NCBI RefSeq assembly: GCF_003966715.1 | Contig: NZ_AP018907.1 | Coordinates: forward strand, 422,001-486,000 | Direction of reading: 5' to 3' | Origin: Blastochloris tepida | GTDB taxonomy: Bacteria > Pseudomonadota > Alphaproteobacteria > Rhizobiales > Xanthobacteraceae | DNA length: 64,000 bases | Part shown: piece after piece, positions 6,768 to 15,176 of the stretch | Layout of the letters: every line of letters starts with the position of its first letter | Numbering within the stretch: position 1 is the first letter of the stretch | Notes under the pieces: generated by a model | Told to the model about the DNA's origin: nothing | Seen by the model: only the letters and a program-made list of their open reading frames with translations | The model's database searches: none | Program-made: the position numbers and the translations under genes

Positions 6768-7133
6768 ATGACCAGCCTCCTCTCCGCCGTCACGTCTCCC
6801 TATGTGGCGCCGATCCTGCTCCTGATCGGCTCCAACGTGTTCATGACCATCGCCTGGTACGGCCATCTGCAGTTCAAGTCGTATTCGCTGGCGGCGGTGA
6901 TCGTGACGAGCTGGCTGATCGCCTTCGTCGAATACTGCATGGCGGTGCCGGCCAACCGGATGGGGCACGCCGTCTATTCGGCGGCCGAGCTGAAGACGAT
7001 CCAGGAGGTGATCACGCTGTCGATCTTCGGCGTGTTCTCGGTCGTGGTGCTGAAGGAGTCGCTCGGCTGGAACCACCTCGTCGGCTACGCCCTCATCGCC
7101 GCCGGCGCCGGCATCATCTTCCGCGGCAGCTGA
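6768..7133 (+). CDS. DMT-family (DUF486) small membrane protein
   Basis: 121 residues with four predicted transmembrane helices: YVAPILLLIGSNVFMTIAWY, LAAVIVTSWLIAFVEYCMAV, a VITLSIFGVFSVVVL segment and HLVGYALIAAGAGIIF. This is the DUF486/DMT-superfamily arrangement. Its motif (SWLIAFVEYCMAVPANR) is strongly conserved in bacteria, but the transported substrate is unknown. It is divergent from the small antenna-like peptide genes, with about 260 bases between the starts. No clear ribosome-binding site precedes the ATG. Confidence 0.8.
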   Translation: MTSLLSAVTSPYVAPILLLIGSNVFMTIAWYGHLQFKSYSLAAVIVTSWLIAFVEYCMAVPANRMGHAVYSAAELKTIQEVITLSIFGVFSVVVLKESLGWNHLVGYALIAAGAGIIFRGS

Positions 7134-7232
7134 CCGGGCCGATGGCCCTGGGCAAACGGCGCATTGTCGGCGATGGTGGCGCGGCTGTCGGCAAGCCCGT
7201 CCGCGGCCGCGCCGCCATATGAGTTCGACCGC

Positions 7233-7733
7233 ATGACGCAAACCGCCGGCTTCGTCTTTGCCGCAATCATCATCGCCTTCTTCGTGGGGATCGCGCTCTA
7301 CCGCCGCCACCGCGTCGGCTCGTTCCGGCGGGCGGTGCGGGCGCTGGGCGGCGCGCCGACCCGGCCCGGGCCGCTGCCCGAATCCGTCGACTGGGCCGGC
7401 ACCGAGATCATGGCGGCGCGCGCCTTCGAGCTCGTTCCGGGCGTGCCGGCGACGCTGGTTGCGCTGATGCGCGCCGCCGCCCCCGCGGCCTCCGACGATT
7501 TCGGCACCACGCCGGCCGATCCGTTCCTGCTGCTGCGGCTGCCGGCCGAGGCGATCGCCGACGAGGCGGCGTTCCGCGACGCGCTGTCGCGGGCGGTGTC
7601 GCTCGATGCGGTGATCCGCGACGACACCGGCCATGCGGTGGTGATGGTGCGGGCGCTGCACACCGGCGCCGCGGTGACGGCGCTGGTCGAGGCGGCACGG
7701 ACGGGGGTAAAGTCGTTACGCGTCAGCCGGTGA
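7233..7733 (+). CDS. Membrane-anchored protein of unknown function
   Basis: 166 residues. An N-terminal helix (TAGFVFAAIIIAFFVGIALY) is followed by a short basic stretch (RRHRVGSFRRA) and an Ala-rich soluble domain, which suggests a cytoplasm-facing anchored protein. I do not recognise a family. I start at MTQTAGF because earlier in-frame starts would add an Ala/Ser-rich stretch before the helix. The 3' end overlaps the end of the EAL gene on the opposite strand by 11 bases, so the two are convergent. Confidence 0.55.
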   Translation: MTQTAGFVFAAIIIAFFVGIALYRRHRVGSFRRAVRALGGAPTRPGPLPESVDWAGTEIMAARAFELVPGVPATLVALMRAAAPAASDDFGTTPADPFLLLRLPAEAIADEAAFRDALSRAVSLDAVIRDDTGHAVVMVRALHTGAAVTALVEAARTGVKSLRVSR

Positions 7734-9750
7734 CGAGCTGGAGCGCGGGCGTCCGGCGCGGGTCGGCCAGCACCGTGTGCGGCTGCAGCAGATAGGGCGC
7801 CACCTCGGCCTCCGGCAGCGGCCGGCTGAAATGGAAGCCCTGCAGGAAGTCGCAGCCGAGATCGCGCAGCAGCGCCGCCTGGGCCGCGTGCTCGATGCCC
7901 TCGGCGGTGACCAGCATGTTCAGGGTGCGGCCGAGCGAGACGATGGTGCGCAGGATGTGGGCGACGTGGCGGTCGTTGGCCTGCCAGCCGACGATGAACG
8001 AGCGGTCGATCTTGATCTTGTCGAACGGGAAGCGCCACAGATAGCCGAGGCTTGAATAGCCGGTGCCGAAATCGTCCATGGCGATCGACACGCCGATCTC
8101 GCGCAGGCCCTGGAGCTGGTGCAGCACGCTTTCGGTGTGCTTCAGCAGCAGGCCCTCGGTGATCTCGAGCTCGAGCCGGCGCGGCGCGAGGCCGGAGGCG
8201 GCGAGCGCCTGCGCCACCACCTGGTTGAGGTCGGCGCCGCTGAACTGCAGGGGCGACAGATTGACGGCGACGCCGAGCGCATCGGGCCAGCCGGCCGCCG
8301 CCCGACAGGCGCGGTTCAGCGCCCAGGCGCCGATGCCGTTGATCAGCCCGAGATCCTCGGCGATCGGCACGAAGATCGACGGCGGCACGTAGCCGCCGCC
8401 CGGCCGGGGCAGCCGCAGCAGCGCCTCGAAATAGACCGGGGCGCCGTCGCGCGCCGACACCACCGGCTGGAAGTGCAGCTCGAAGGCGTCGTTGGCGGCG
8501 GCGTTCTCGACCAGGGCTTCCAGCTCGCGGCGGTGGCGGATCTCGTCCTCCATGCCCAGCTCGAAGCGGCAGACATGGTTGCGCACGCCCGGCGACTGGG
8601 CGGCGTCGAGCGCCAGCTCCGAACTGTGCAGCAGGGCTTCGGCGGTGGCGCCGTGGCCCGGCGCGATGGCGACGCCGATCGCCGCGCCGCTGGCGAGGTC
8701 GAGGCCCTTGACCACGAACGGACGGTCCAGCGAGTCCTTGAGACGGGCGGCGAAGCGGATGGCGTCCGCCGGGCTTTCCACCTCGTCCTGCACCACGAGG
8801 AAGCCGTTGCCGCTGATGCGGCCGATCAGGTCGACCTCGCCGATCGCCTCGCTCAGCGTCTCGGCCACGGCGCGGATCAGGCCGTCGCCGATATCGTAGC
8901 CGTGGGTGTCGTTGACGGTCTTGAGGTGGCCCAGATCGATATTGTGGACGGCGAGGCCGAGCCCGGTCTCGGGCAGCCGGCCGAGCCGCTTGGAGAGCCG
9001 GTCGAGCAGGGTGGCGCGGTTCAGAAGGCCGGTCAGCTCGTCGCGCTGGGCCAGGAACTCGGCGCGCACCTGCGCCACCTTGCGCTCGATCGCCAGGTGC
9101 TCCGCCGTCTGGTCGGAGGCCTGCTTCTGCTGGGCGCGCAGCCGGAGCGCGATCGCCGAGGCGCCGAAGGCGAGGGCCGTCAGCCCGGCGAACACGATGC
9201 CGAGCGTGGACAGGAGATGGTCGAAGCGGGCGCGCTTCTGCGTCTGGTCGATGAACGCCTTGACCACCGCCGCGACATGCGCGCCGACCACCACCGGCTG
9301 GTAGGATTCGGCATAGACCGGCGGCAGCAGCGGGTGGTCGCTGTGGCGCAGCGTGGTGATCGGCCGGCCGTTGGCCACCACCTCGGCGACCCGCCCGTCG
9401 ACCGAATCGGCGGCCGGCAGCCATTTGGTCTCGACCTGGTCGGACACCAGCGCCAGATGGCCGTCGCGGCCATAGACCTCGAAGCGGAACACCCGCGTGC
9501 CGCCGCGCTGCTTGGCCAGAAACGAGGCGCTCTGAGGCGATGGGGTTGCGCCGGCGGCGATCTGGCCGATGTCGTCGATCTGGATGGCGAAATGATTGAC
9601 CCAGCCCGCCGCGGCGATCTCGGCGTCGTCGCGGATCAGCCGTTCGACTGTGACGTCGACCAGCGTCAGCGCGGCGCCGGCCAGCAGCAGCAGCGCCGCG
9701 GACAGGCCGAGACAGAAATGCACGCCGATTTGCCTGAAGGTCATGACCAC
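7723..9750 (-). CDS. Membrane sensor with degenerate GGDEF and EAL domains (c-di-GMP phosphodiesterase)
   Basis: 675 residues. One transmembrane helix near residues 8-32 and another near 180-205 enclose a periplasmic sensor domain of about 150 residues. The GGDEF domain follows (HNIDLGHLKTVNDTHGYDIGD), but its signature reads SGNGF, so cyclase activity is probably lost. The C-terminal EAL domain keeps the key features: YFEALLRL, ITEGLLL, AMDDFGTGYSSLGYL, KIDRSFI, TAEGIE and LQGFHFSRPLP. The likely role is hydrolysis of cyclic di-GMP in response to a periplasmic signal, with the GGDEF-like part regulatory. The globin-coupled chemoreceptor at 10007 is divergently transcribed. Confidence 0.88.
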   Translation of the reverse strand: MVMTFRQIGVHFCLGLSAALLLLAGAALTLVDVTVERLIRDDAEIAAAGWVNHFAIQIDDIGQIAAGATPSPQSASFLAKQRGGTRVFRFEVYGRDGHLALVSDQVETKWLPAADSVDGRVAEVVANGRPITTLRHSDHPLLPPVYAESYQPVVVGAHVAAVVKAFIDQTQKRARFDHLLSTLGIVFAGLTALAFGASAIALRLRAQQKQASDQTAEHLAIERKVAQVRAEFLAQRDELTGLLNRATLLDRLSKRLGRLPETGLGLAVHNIDLGHLKTVNDTHGYDIGDGLIRAVAETLSEAIGEVDLIGRISGNGFLVVQDEVESPADAIRFAARLKDSLDRPFVVKGLDLASGAAIGVAIAPGHGATAEALLHSSELALDAAQSPGVRNHVCRFELGMEDEIRHRRELEALVENAAANDAFELHFQPVVSARDGAPVYFEALLRLPRPGGGYVPPSIFVPIAEDLGLINGIGAWALNRACRAAAGWPDALGVAVNLSPLQFSGADLNQVVAQALAASGLAPRRLELEITEGLLLKHTESVLHQLQGLREIGVSIAMDDFGTGYSSLGYLWRFPFDKIKIDRSFIVGWQANDRHVAHILRTIVSLGRTLNMLVTAEGIEHAAQAALLRDLGCDFLQGFHFSRPLPEAEVAPYLLQPHTVLADPRRTPALQLVTG

Positions 9751-10006
9751 GCCCCTGCAGCGGTACGATGCGGCCGAATAGCAAACATCCGGTTACGGGA
9801 GCGGTATTCTGGTAAATGCAAAGGGGTGAACGTCCCGGCGCGGTAAACAAATACTCAGCGCAGGCATCGCTTCTCTGCCGCGAGCAACTTGGCGGCCGAA
9901 ACCGGAGATTGCGTTTGTGCGAGCCGTTATTATTCGAACCGCTTCACTTTTCAGTAAATCCGCCGGTCTATTGATAGTGCGAAAGCCCTGTTTGGAGGTT
10001 TCGCGC

Positions 10007-11353
10007 ATGGCCGTCGACGAGTCGCTCCAGAACCGCGTTCAGTTCATGCGCATCGATGCCGAGACCCGGCGTCACCTCAGGGAGATGAAGCCGCTGCTGG
10101 AGGCGGCGATGCCGCGGGCGCTCGACGGCTTCTATGCCCACGTCTCGGCGACGCCGGACATGGCGCGCATGTTCCGCAACCCCGAGCACATGCGCCACGC
10201 CCGCACCAAGCAGATCCAGCACTGGACGCTGATCTGCGAGGCGACGTTCGACGACGCCTATGTCGACTCGGTCACCCGCGTCGGGCGCGCCCACAACCGG
10301 CTGGGGCTGGAGCCCGGCTGGTACATTGGCGGCTACGCCTTCCTGATCAATGAAGTGATCGGGGCGCTGCTCGAAGGCGGCTCCGGCCTGTTCCGCCGCG
10401 GCGTGTCGGCGGATGTGCGCGCCAAGGTCGCGGCCTTCACGCGGGCGGCGATGCTCGACATGGATTTCGCCATCAGCGTCTATCTGGACGAGAGCCGGCG
10501 CGAGAAGCGCGAGGCGCTGGCCAAGCTCGCCGACGTGTTCCAGTCCTCGGTCGGCACCATCACCCAGGCGGCCGAGACCGCGACGCAGGACATGCACCAC
10601 AGCGCCGACGAGATGGCGGCGACCGCGCAGCGCACCCGGCAGCGCGCCACCAGCGTGGCGTCGGTGGCCGAGGAATCGACCGCCAATGTGGGCTCGGTGG
10701 CGGCGGCGGTGGAGGAGCTGTCGTCGTCGATCCACGAGATTTCGGCGCGGGTGCAGTCGGCGGCGGCCACCGCCAGCGGCGCGGCCGAGCGGGCGCGCGA
10801 GACCAGCACGGTGGTGGGCAATCTCGTCAAGGTCGCCGACGAGATCGGCGGCATCATCACCCTGATCAAGACCATCGCGGCGCAGACCAATCTGCTCGCG
10901 CTCAACGCCACCATCGAGGCGGCGCGGGCGGGCGAGGCGGGCCGCGGCTTCGCGGTGGTCGCCTCCGAGGTCAAGACGCTGGCCAGCCAGACCACCAAGG
11001 CGACCGAGGACATCGAGCGGCAGATCGGCACCATCCAGGCGGTGACCAGCCAGACCGCCTCGGCGATCGAGGAGATCAACCACGCCAATGTGCAGGTGAA
11101 CGAGGCCTTCACCTCGATCGCTGCGGCGGTGGAGGAGCAGTCGGCCGCCACCCAGGAGATCGCGCGCTCGACCGGCGACGCCGAGGCCGGCTCGCGCAAT
11201 GTCACGCAGGAGATGAGCGGCGTGCGCGCCGACGCCGAGGTGTCGGGCGAGGTCGCGGCCCACCTGCTGGCCGCCAGCGCCACGCTGAGCGAGCAGATCG
11301 CCCGGCTGCGGAGCGAGGCGGCGGGCTTCCTCGACCGCATTCGCGCGGCGTGA
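10007..11353 (+). CDS. Globin-coupled methyl-accepting chemotaxis protein (HemAT-like)
   Basis: 448 residues with no transmembrane helix, so a soluble receptor. Residues 1-165 form a protoglobin domain; His96 in [14 protein letters not shown] occupies the proximal heme ligand position of HemAT-type sensors. The rest is a long coiled-coil signalling domain with the conserved tip, seen as [25 protein letters not shown] split across the hairpin. It probably senses oxygen through heme and signals to CheA/CheW. GGAGG lies seven bases before ATG 10007; an upstream in-frame start at 9917 lacks such support. No che genes are in the window. Confidence 0.92.
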   Translation: MAVDESLQNRVQFMRIDAETRRHLREMKPLLEAAMPRALDGFYAHVSATPDMARMFRNPEHMRHARTKQIQHWTLICEATFDDAYVDSVTRVGRAHNRLGLEPGWYIGGYAFLINEVIGALLEGGSGLFRRGVSADVRAKVAAFTRAAMLDMDFAISVYLDESRREKREALAKLADVFQSSVGTITQAAETATQDMHHSADEMAATAQRTRQRATSVASVAEESTANVGSVAAAVEELSSSIHEISARVQSAAATASGAAERARETSTVVGNLVKVADEIGGIITLIKTIAAQTNLLALNATIEAARAGEAGRGFAVVASEVKTLASQTTKATEDIERQIGTIQAVTSQTASAIEEINHANVQVNEAFTSIAAAVEEQSAATQEIARSTGDAEAGSRNVTQEMSGVRADAEVSGEVAAHLLAASATLSEQIARLRSEAAGFLDRIRAA

Positions 11354-11363
11354 GGACGCCGCA

Positions 11364-11840
11364 TCAGCCCGGCCGGCGCTCCAGGAACACCGTGCCGTCG
11401 AAGGCGAACACCAGCTCGCCCGCCTGATTGGTGGCGGTGACGGCGATCGACAGCAGCCCCCAGCCCGGCCGCGAGGCGGACGGCCGGGTGGCGGTGGCCT
11501 CGGTGCGATAGGTCAGCACGTCGCCGGCGCGCACCGGCTTCAGCCAGCGCATGTTGCGAAAGCCGGGCGAGGGGCCGAACCGCGCCACCGCCTCGCCGCG
11601 GGCCGCCATCTCCTCGTCGCGGCGGCGGCAATAGCCGGTCCAGAGCTGCATGAACACGGCGCCGGTATGCCAGCCCGAGGCGACGAGACCGCCGAAATGG
11701 CTTTCCTCCGCCGCCGCCTCGTCGAGGTGGAACGGCTGGGGATCGAAGGCCGAGGCGAAGCGCTTGATGTCCTCGGCGGTGAAGACGTGGCTGCCGAGCT
11801 CGTCGATCTCGCCTGTCGCGATGTCCTCCAGAAACTTCAT
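11364..11840 (-). CDS. MaoC-like hotdog hydratase 2
   Basis: 158 residues, a single hotdog fold of the MaoC type. Residues 25-45 carry FASAFDPQPFHLDEAAA, with the catalytic Asp and His of the R-hydratase motif, followed by GGLVASGWHTG. It probably hydrates enoyl-CoA-type substrates; the specific substrate is unknown. The start codon overlaps the end of the upstream MaoC gene by four bases (ATGA), so the two are translationally coupled and may form a heteromer. Confidence 0.85.
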   Translation of the reverse strand: MKFLEDIATGEIDELGSHVFTAEDIKRFASAFDPQPFHLDEAAAEESHFGGLVASGWHTGAVFMQLWTGYCRRRDEEMAARGEAVARFGPSPGFRNMRWLKPVRAGDVLTYRTEATATRPSASRPGWGLLSIAVTATNQAGELVFAFDGTVFLERRPG

Positions 11841-12295
11841 GCCGCCTCCGCGCCGCGCCGGCCGATCATCTTGGTGTGGATCTGGCGCATCAGGGTCGCG
11901 CCGTCGGCGTCCACCAGCTCGAAACGGAAGCGCACCAGCCCGACGCCGGGCCGGCTCTTCGAGGCGCGGGCGTCGATCACCGCGCCGCGCATGGTGATGC
12001 GGGCGCCGGGGCGCAGCGGCTTCAGCCACGCCACCTCCTCGATGCCGGGGGCGCCGTGGCTCGCGGCATCATTGAGGAAGGCGTCGCACATCATCCGCAT
12101 CAGGATGGCGCACATGTGCCAGCCCGAGGCGGCGAGCCCGCCCAGCAGCGACGCCTTGCCCGCCTCCTCGTCGAGGTGGAAGGGCTGGGGGTCGAACTCG
12201 GCGGCAAACGCCACGATCTCCTCGCGGCTGACGAGGCGCGGGCCGAAACTGATCGTCCAGTCCGGCGTGAAGTCTTCGAAGAACAAACGCGGCAT
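11837..12295 (-). CDS. MaoC-like hotdog hydratase 1
   Basis: 152 residues. FAAEFDPQPFHLDEEAG holds the catalytic Asp/His pair and GGLAASGWHMC follows, as in its downstream neighbour. Overall identity to the neighbour is modest outside these motifs, so this is an old duplication. It is the first gene of the two-gene unit. The C-terminus keeps an HTKMIGRR segment that contributes to the hotdog sheet. Confidence 0.85.
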   Translation of the reverse strand: MPRLFFEDFTPDWTISFGPRLVSREEIVAFAAEFDPQPFHLDEEAGKASLLGGLAASGWHMCAILMRMMCDAFLNDAASHGAPGIEEVAWLKPLRPGARITMRGAVIDARASKSRPGVGLVRFRFELVDADGATLMRQIHTKMIGRRGAEAA

Positions 12296-12358
12296 CGGGG
12301 TTCCGAGCGGGACCGGGCGGCTCGCCCGTGAAATTGCCTATATCACGGGAAGCTGCGA

Positions 12359-13456
12359 TCAATTCGCAAAGCGGAAGTGCATCACGTCACCGTCGGCGAC
12401 CACATAGTCCTTGCCTTCCAGCCTGAGCTTGCCGGCCTCACGCGCGCCGGCCTCGCCGCCATGGGCGACGAAATCGGCATAGGCGATGGTCTCGGCGCGG
12501 ATGAAGCCCTTCTCGAAGTCGGTGTGGATGACGCCGGCGGCGGCCGGCGCCTTGGTGCCGGCGGTGATGGTCCAGGCGCGGGTCTCCTTCGGCCCGACGG
12601 TGAAATAGGTGATGAGACCCAGAAGCGCATAGCCCTCGCGGATCAGCCGGTCGAGGCCGGGCTCGGTCAGGCCCACCGCGTCGAGATATTCCTTGCGCTC
12701 GTCCATCGGCAGCACGGCGATCTCGCTCTCGATCTTGGCGGAGATGACGACCGAGCGCTCGCCTTCCTCCTTCGCCCGCTGGGCGACCTTGGCGGAGGCG
12801 GAATTGCCGGTGGTGGCCGAGCCCTCCTCGACATTGCAGACATAGAGCACGGGCTTGGAGGACAAGAGGCCCAGGCCCGCGAACGCCTTCTCCTCCTCGG
12901 GCCGGCGCTCGACGAGGCGGGCGGGCTTGCCCTCGCGCAGCAGCACCAGCGCGCGCATCATCAGGTCGAGCAGCTCCTTCGACTCCTTGTCGCCGCCCTT
13001 GGCCTTCTTCTCCAGCGCGACGACGCGCTTCTCCAGGCTGTCGAGGTCGGCCAGCATCAGCTCGGTCTCGATGGTCTCGATGTCGGCGATGGGGTCGATC
13101 TTGCCCTCGACGTGGGTGACGTCGTCATCCTCGAAGCAGCGCACCACGTGGGCGATGGCATCGACCTCGCGGATGTTGGCGAGGAACTGGTTGCCGAGCC
13201 CCTCGCCCTTGGAGGCGCCGCGCACCAGGCCGGCGATGTCGACGAAGGTCAGCCGGGTCGGGATGATCTGCGCCGACTTGCCGAGCCGCGCCAGCTCCTC
13301 CTGCCTGGGGTCTGGCACCGCCACCTCGCCGACATTGGGCTCGATGGTGCAGAAGGGATAGTTGGCCGCCTGCGCCGCCGCGGTCTGGGTCAGCGCGTTG
13401 AACAGGGTCGACTTGCCGACGTTCGGCAGGCCGACGATGCCGCATTTGAAGCCCAT
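12359..13456 (-). CDS. ychF: Ribosome-binding ATPase YchF
   Basis: 365 residues, full length for the family. The P-loop GLPNVGKS is at residues 9-16, DIAGLVRGASKGEGLGN is the Walker B/switch region, and the C-terminal TGS domain carries GVIHTDFEKGFIRAE. YchF is an Obg-family protein that prefers ATP and associates with ribosomes, with roles in oxidative-stress and translation control. It is next to pth, the usual bacterial arrangement, with about 60 bases between them and the same direction. Confidence 0.96.
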   Translation of the reverse strand: MGFKCGIVGLPNVGKSTLFNALTQTAAAQAANYPFCTIEPNVGEVAVPDPRQEELARLGKSAQIIPTRLTFVDIAGLVRGASKGEGLGNQFLANIREVDAIAHVVRCFEDDDVTHVEGKIDPIADIETIETELMLADLDSLEKRVVALEKKAKGGDKESKELLDLMMRALVLLREGKPARLVERRPEEEKAFAGLGLLSSKPVLYVCNVEEGSATTGNSASAKVAQRAKEEGERSVVISAKIESEIAVLPMDERKEYLDAVGLTEPGLDRLIREGYALLGLITYFTVGPKETRAWTITAGTKAPAAAGVIHTDFEKGFIRAETIAYADFVAHGGEAGAREAGKLRLEGKDYVVADGDVMHFRFAN

Positions 13457-13517
13457 GAGGCCGCTCCGTTGATCAGGTTGGGGCAGATCAGCTTTTTGGG
13501 CGGATCAGCGTTCGGGG

Positions 13518-14129
13518 TCAGGTTTCCGGCCTGCCCGGCCGTTTGGGGTTGGCGAAGCCCTTCGAGTCGAGCGCGAGATGCACCCGGTTCTGGAAGGTGG
13601 CGTCGTCGCCGGCCGCGATCAGCTCGGCGAAGTCGGCCACCGCGTCGGCCACCGCCTCCACCCACGGGCGTTCGGACTTGGCGAAGTCGCCCAGCACATA
13701 GTCGTGCACCAGCGCCTTGTCGCCGGGGTGGCCGATGCCGAGCCGTACCCGCCAGTAATCATTGCCGCAATGGGCGGTGATCGAGCGCAGGCCGTTGTGG
13801 CCGGCGATGCCGCCGCCCAGCTTCACCCGCACCTTGGCCGGCGGCAGGTCGAGCTCGTCGTGGAGCACCACGAGATCGGCGAGTGGAAGCTTGTAGAAGC
13901 GCTGCGCCTCGGCCACCGCGCGGCCGGACTCGTTCATGTAGGTGGTCGGCTTGAGCAGGATGACGCGCTCGCGGCCGATCGCCCCTTCGCTCGCCTCGCC
14001 CTGGAAGCGGCGCCGCCACGGCGCGAGGCCGTGGCGGCGGTGGATGGCGTCAAGCGCCATCGCGCCGATATTGTGCCGGTTCCCCGCATAGCGGGCCCCG
14101 GGATTGCCGAGGCCGACGATCAGCTTCAT
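13518..14129 (-). CDS. pth: Peptidyl-tRNA hydrolase
   Basis: 203 residues. Starts [20 protein letters not shown], with the catalytic His20 in [19 protein letters not shown] and [16 protein letters not shown] follow, with GHNGLRS near the middle, all standard for Pth. It releases peptides from tRNA dropped off the ribosome. rplY lies upstream and ychF downstream on the same strand. Confidence 0.97.
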   Translation of the reverse strand: MKLIVGLGNPGARYAGNRHNIGAMALDAIHRRHGLAPWRRRFQGEASEGAIGRERVILLKPTTYMNESGRAVAEAQRFYKLPLADLVVLHDELDLPPAKVRVKLGGGIAGHNGLRSITAHCGNDYWRVRLGIGHPGDKALVHDYVLGDFAKSERPWVEAVADAVADFAELIAAGDDATFQNRVHLALDSKGFANPKRPGRPET

Positions 14130-14190
14130 TGCGGGAAACCGTCAATCCTCTGGGAGCCGGAGGATCACGGTGTGATCCCGGCTCCGGTTC

Positions 14191-14226
14191 TCGCCGAAAA
14201 TCCCGCCTGGAAGGGATTTTCGGCGA
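14191..14226 (-). terminator. 14-bp perfect stem-loop between rplY and pth
   Basis: TCGCCGAAAATCCC (14191-14204) pairs perfectly with 14213-14226 around an 8-nt loop. A second short hairpin (TCCGGCC/GGCCGGA, 14241-14258) lies next to it, closer to the rplY stop. A U-run is absent, so partial termination or RNA processing between the two genes is more likely than full termination. Confidence 0.5.
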
Positions 14227-14265
14227 CCAGACTCCGAAACTCCGGCCTTCCGGCCGGATTTCGGA

Positions 14266-14928
14266 TCACTTCTTGCCGGCCGGAGCCTTGGCTGCCGGAG
14301 CCGCCTTGGCCGCCGCAGGCGCCGCCGCAGCGGCAGCCGCCGGGGCCGCCTCGTCCTTGAAGCCGGACGGCGCGACGATGGTCACCAGCGTCGGGTTCTC
14401 GTCCTTGGCCGCCGCCAGCACGCCTTCCGGCAGGGTGATGTCGCCGAGATGGACCGACTGGTTGATCTCGAGGCCGGTGAGGTCGATCTCGATGGCGGTC
14501 GGAATGGCCTCGGGCGGGCACAGCAGCGCGAGCTTGTGCTCGACGATGTTGACGGCGCCGCCGCGCTTCACGCCCGGCGAGGCTTCCGGCTTGATCACGT
14601 GGATCGGCACCTCGACGCGGATCTTGTGGCCGGCGACCAGACGCTGGAAATCGACGTGGATCGGCAGGTCGGTCACCGGGTGGAGCTGGTAGTCGCGCGG
14701 GATGACGCGGTGCTTCTCGCCGTCGAGCTCGATGTCGAACACGGTGGTGAGGAACCGGCCGGCATAGATGCGGGTGCGGATCTCGTCGGCTTCGAGCGAA
14801 ATCGTGATGGGGGGCAGCTTGGCGCCGTAGATCACGGCCGGGGTGCGGTCGGCACGACGTTCGGCACGCGCGGCCCCCTTGCCGCTGCGCGGACGCGCCG
14901 TCGCCTTGAGTTCGCGAATGGTGGTCAT
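14266..14928 (-). CDS. rplY: 50S ribosomal protein L25 (Ctc form)
   Basis: 220 residues, the long L25/Ctc form. The N-terminal 5S-rRNA-binding domain contains ELKATARPRSGKGAARAERR and VIYGAK; the C-terminal domain contains HVIKPEASPGVKRGG. The tail is Ala/Lys-rich (low complexity), common in alphaproteobacteria. The start MTTIRELKA is preceded by GAGG. A hairpin in the leader (14950-14966) may regulate it. The next gene downstream is pth. Confidence 0.95.
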   Translation of the reverse strand: MTTIRELKATARPRSGKGAARAERRADRTPAVIYGAKLPPITISLEADEIRTRIYAGRFLTTVFDIELDGEKHRVIPRDYQLHPVTDLPIHVDFQRLVAGHKIRVEVPIHVIKPEASPGVKRGGAVNIVEHKLALLCPPEAIPTAIEIDLTGLEINQSVHLGDITLPEGVLAAAKDENPTLVTIVAPSGFKDEAAPAAAAAAAPAAAKAAPAAKAPAGKK

Positions 14929-14949
14929 GGTATCCTCAAGATGGAAAAC

Positions 14950-14966
14950 GCCGCCCCGTGGGCGGC
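14950..14966 (-). promoter_or_regulatory. Attenuator-like hairpin in the rplY leader
   Basis: On the minus strand GCCGCCC, a 3-nt loop and GGGCGGC are followed by GTTTTCC, the form of an intrinsic terminator. It ends about 20 bases upstream of the rplY start, so it could attenuate transcription into rplY or end an upstream transcript. Confidence 0.5.
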
Positions 14967-15022
14967 TTTCGAGCATCCGCCGATCCAAATGGATCATGCG
15001 GCTGCTCTAAGTTTTTGAGTTA

Positions 15023-15068
15023 TCGCATTTTCTTCGCAAAACCGGTTCCCACTTTTGCGGAAAATGCT
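15023..15068. repeat. REP-like palindromic element, single copy
   Basis: GCATTTTC...GAAAATGC arms enclose CGCAAAACCGGTTCCCAC and TTTTGCG. It is the same element as the tandem copies at 3301-3455. It lies between the midA/lgt pair and rplY. Confidence 0.8.
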
Positions 15069-15176
15069 CCAGAGCCCGCGCGTCGCCTCCAGGGGTGCGA
15101 AGGCGCGCAGGGACGCGCGTACATAGCGGCGATGCGGGTCAAGTTCAACTCGCGGCGGGCGAAAGTGCCGGGCGCC

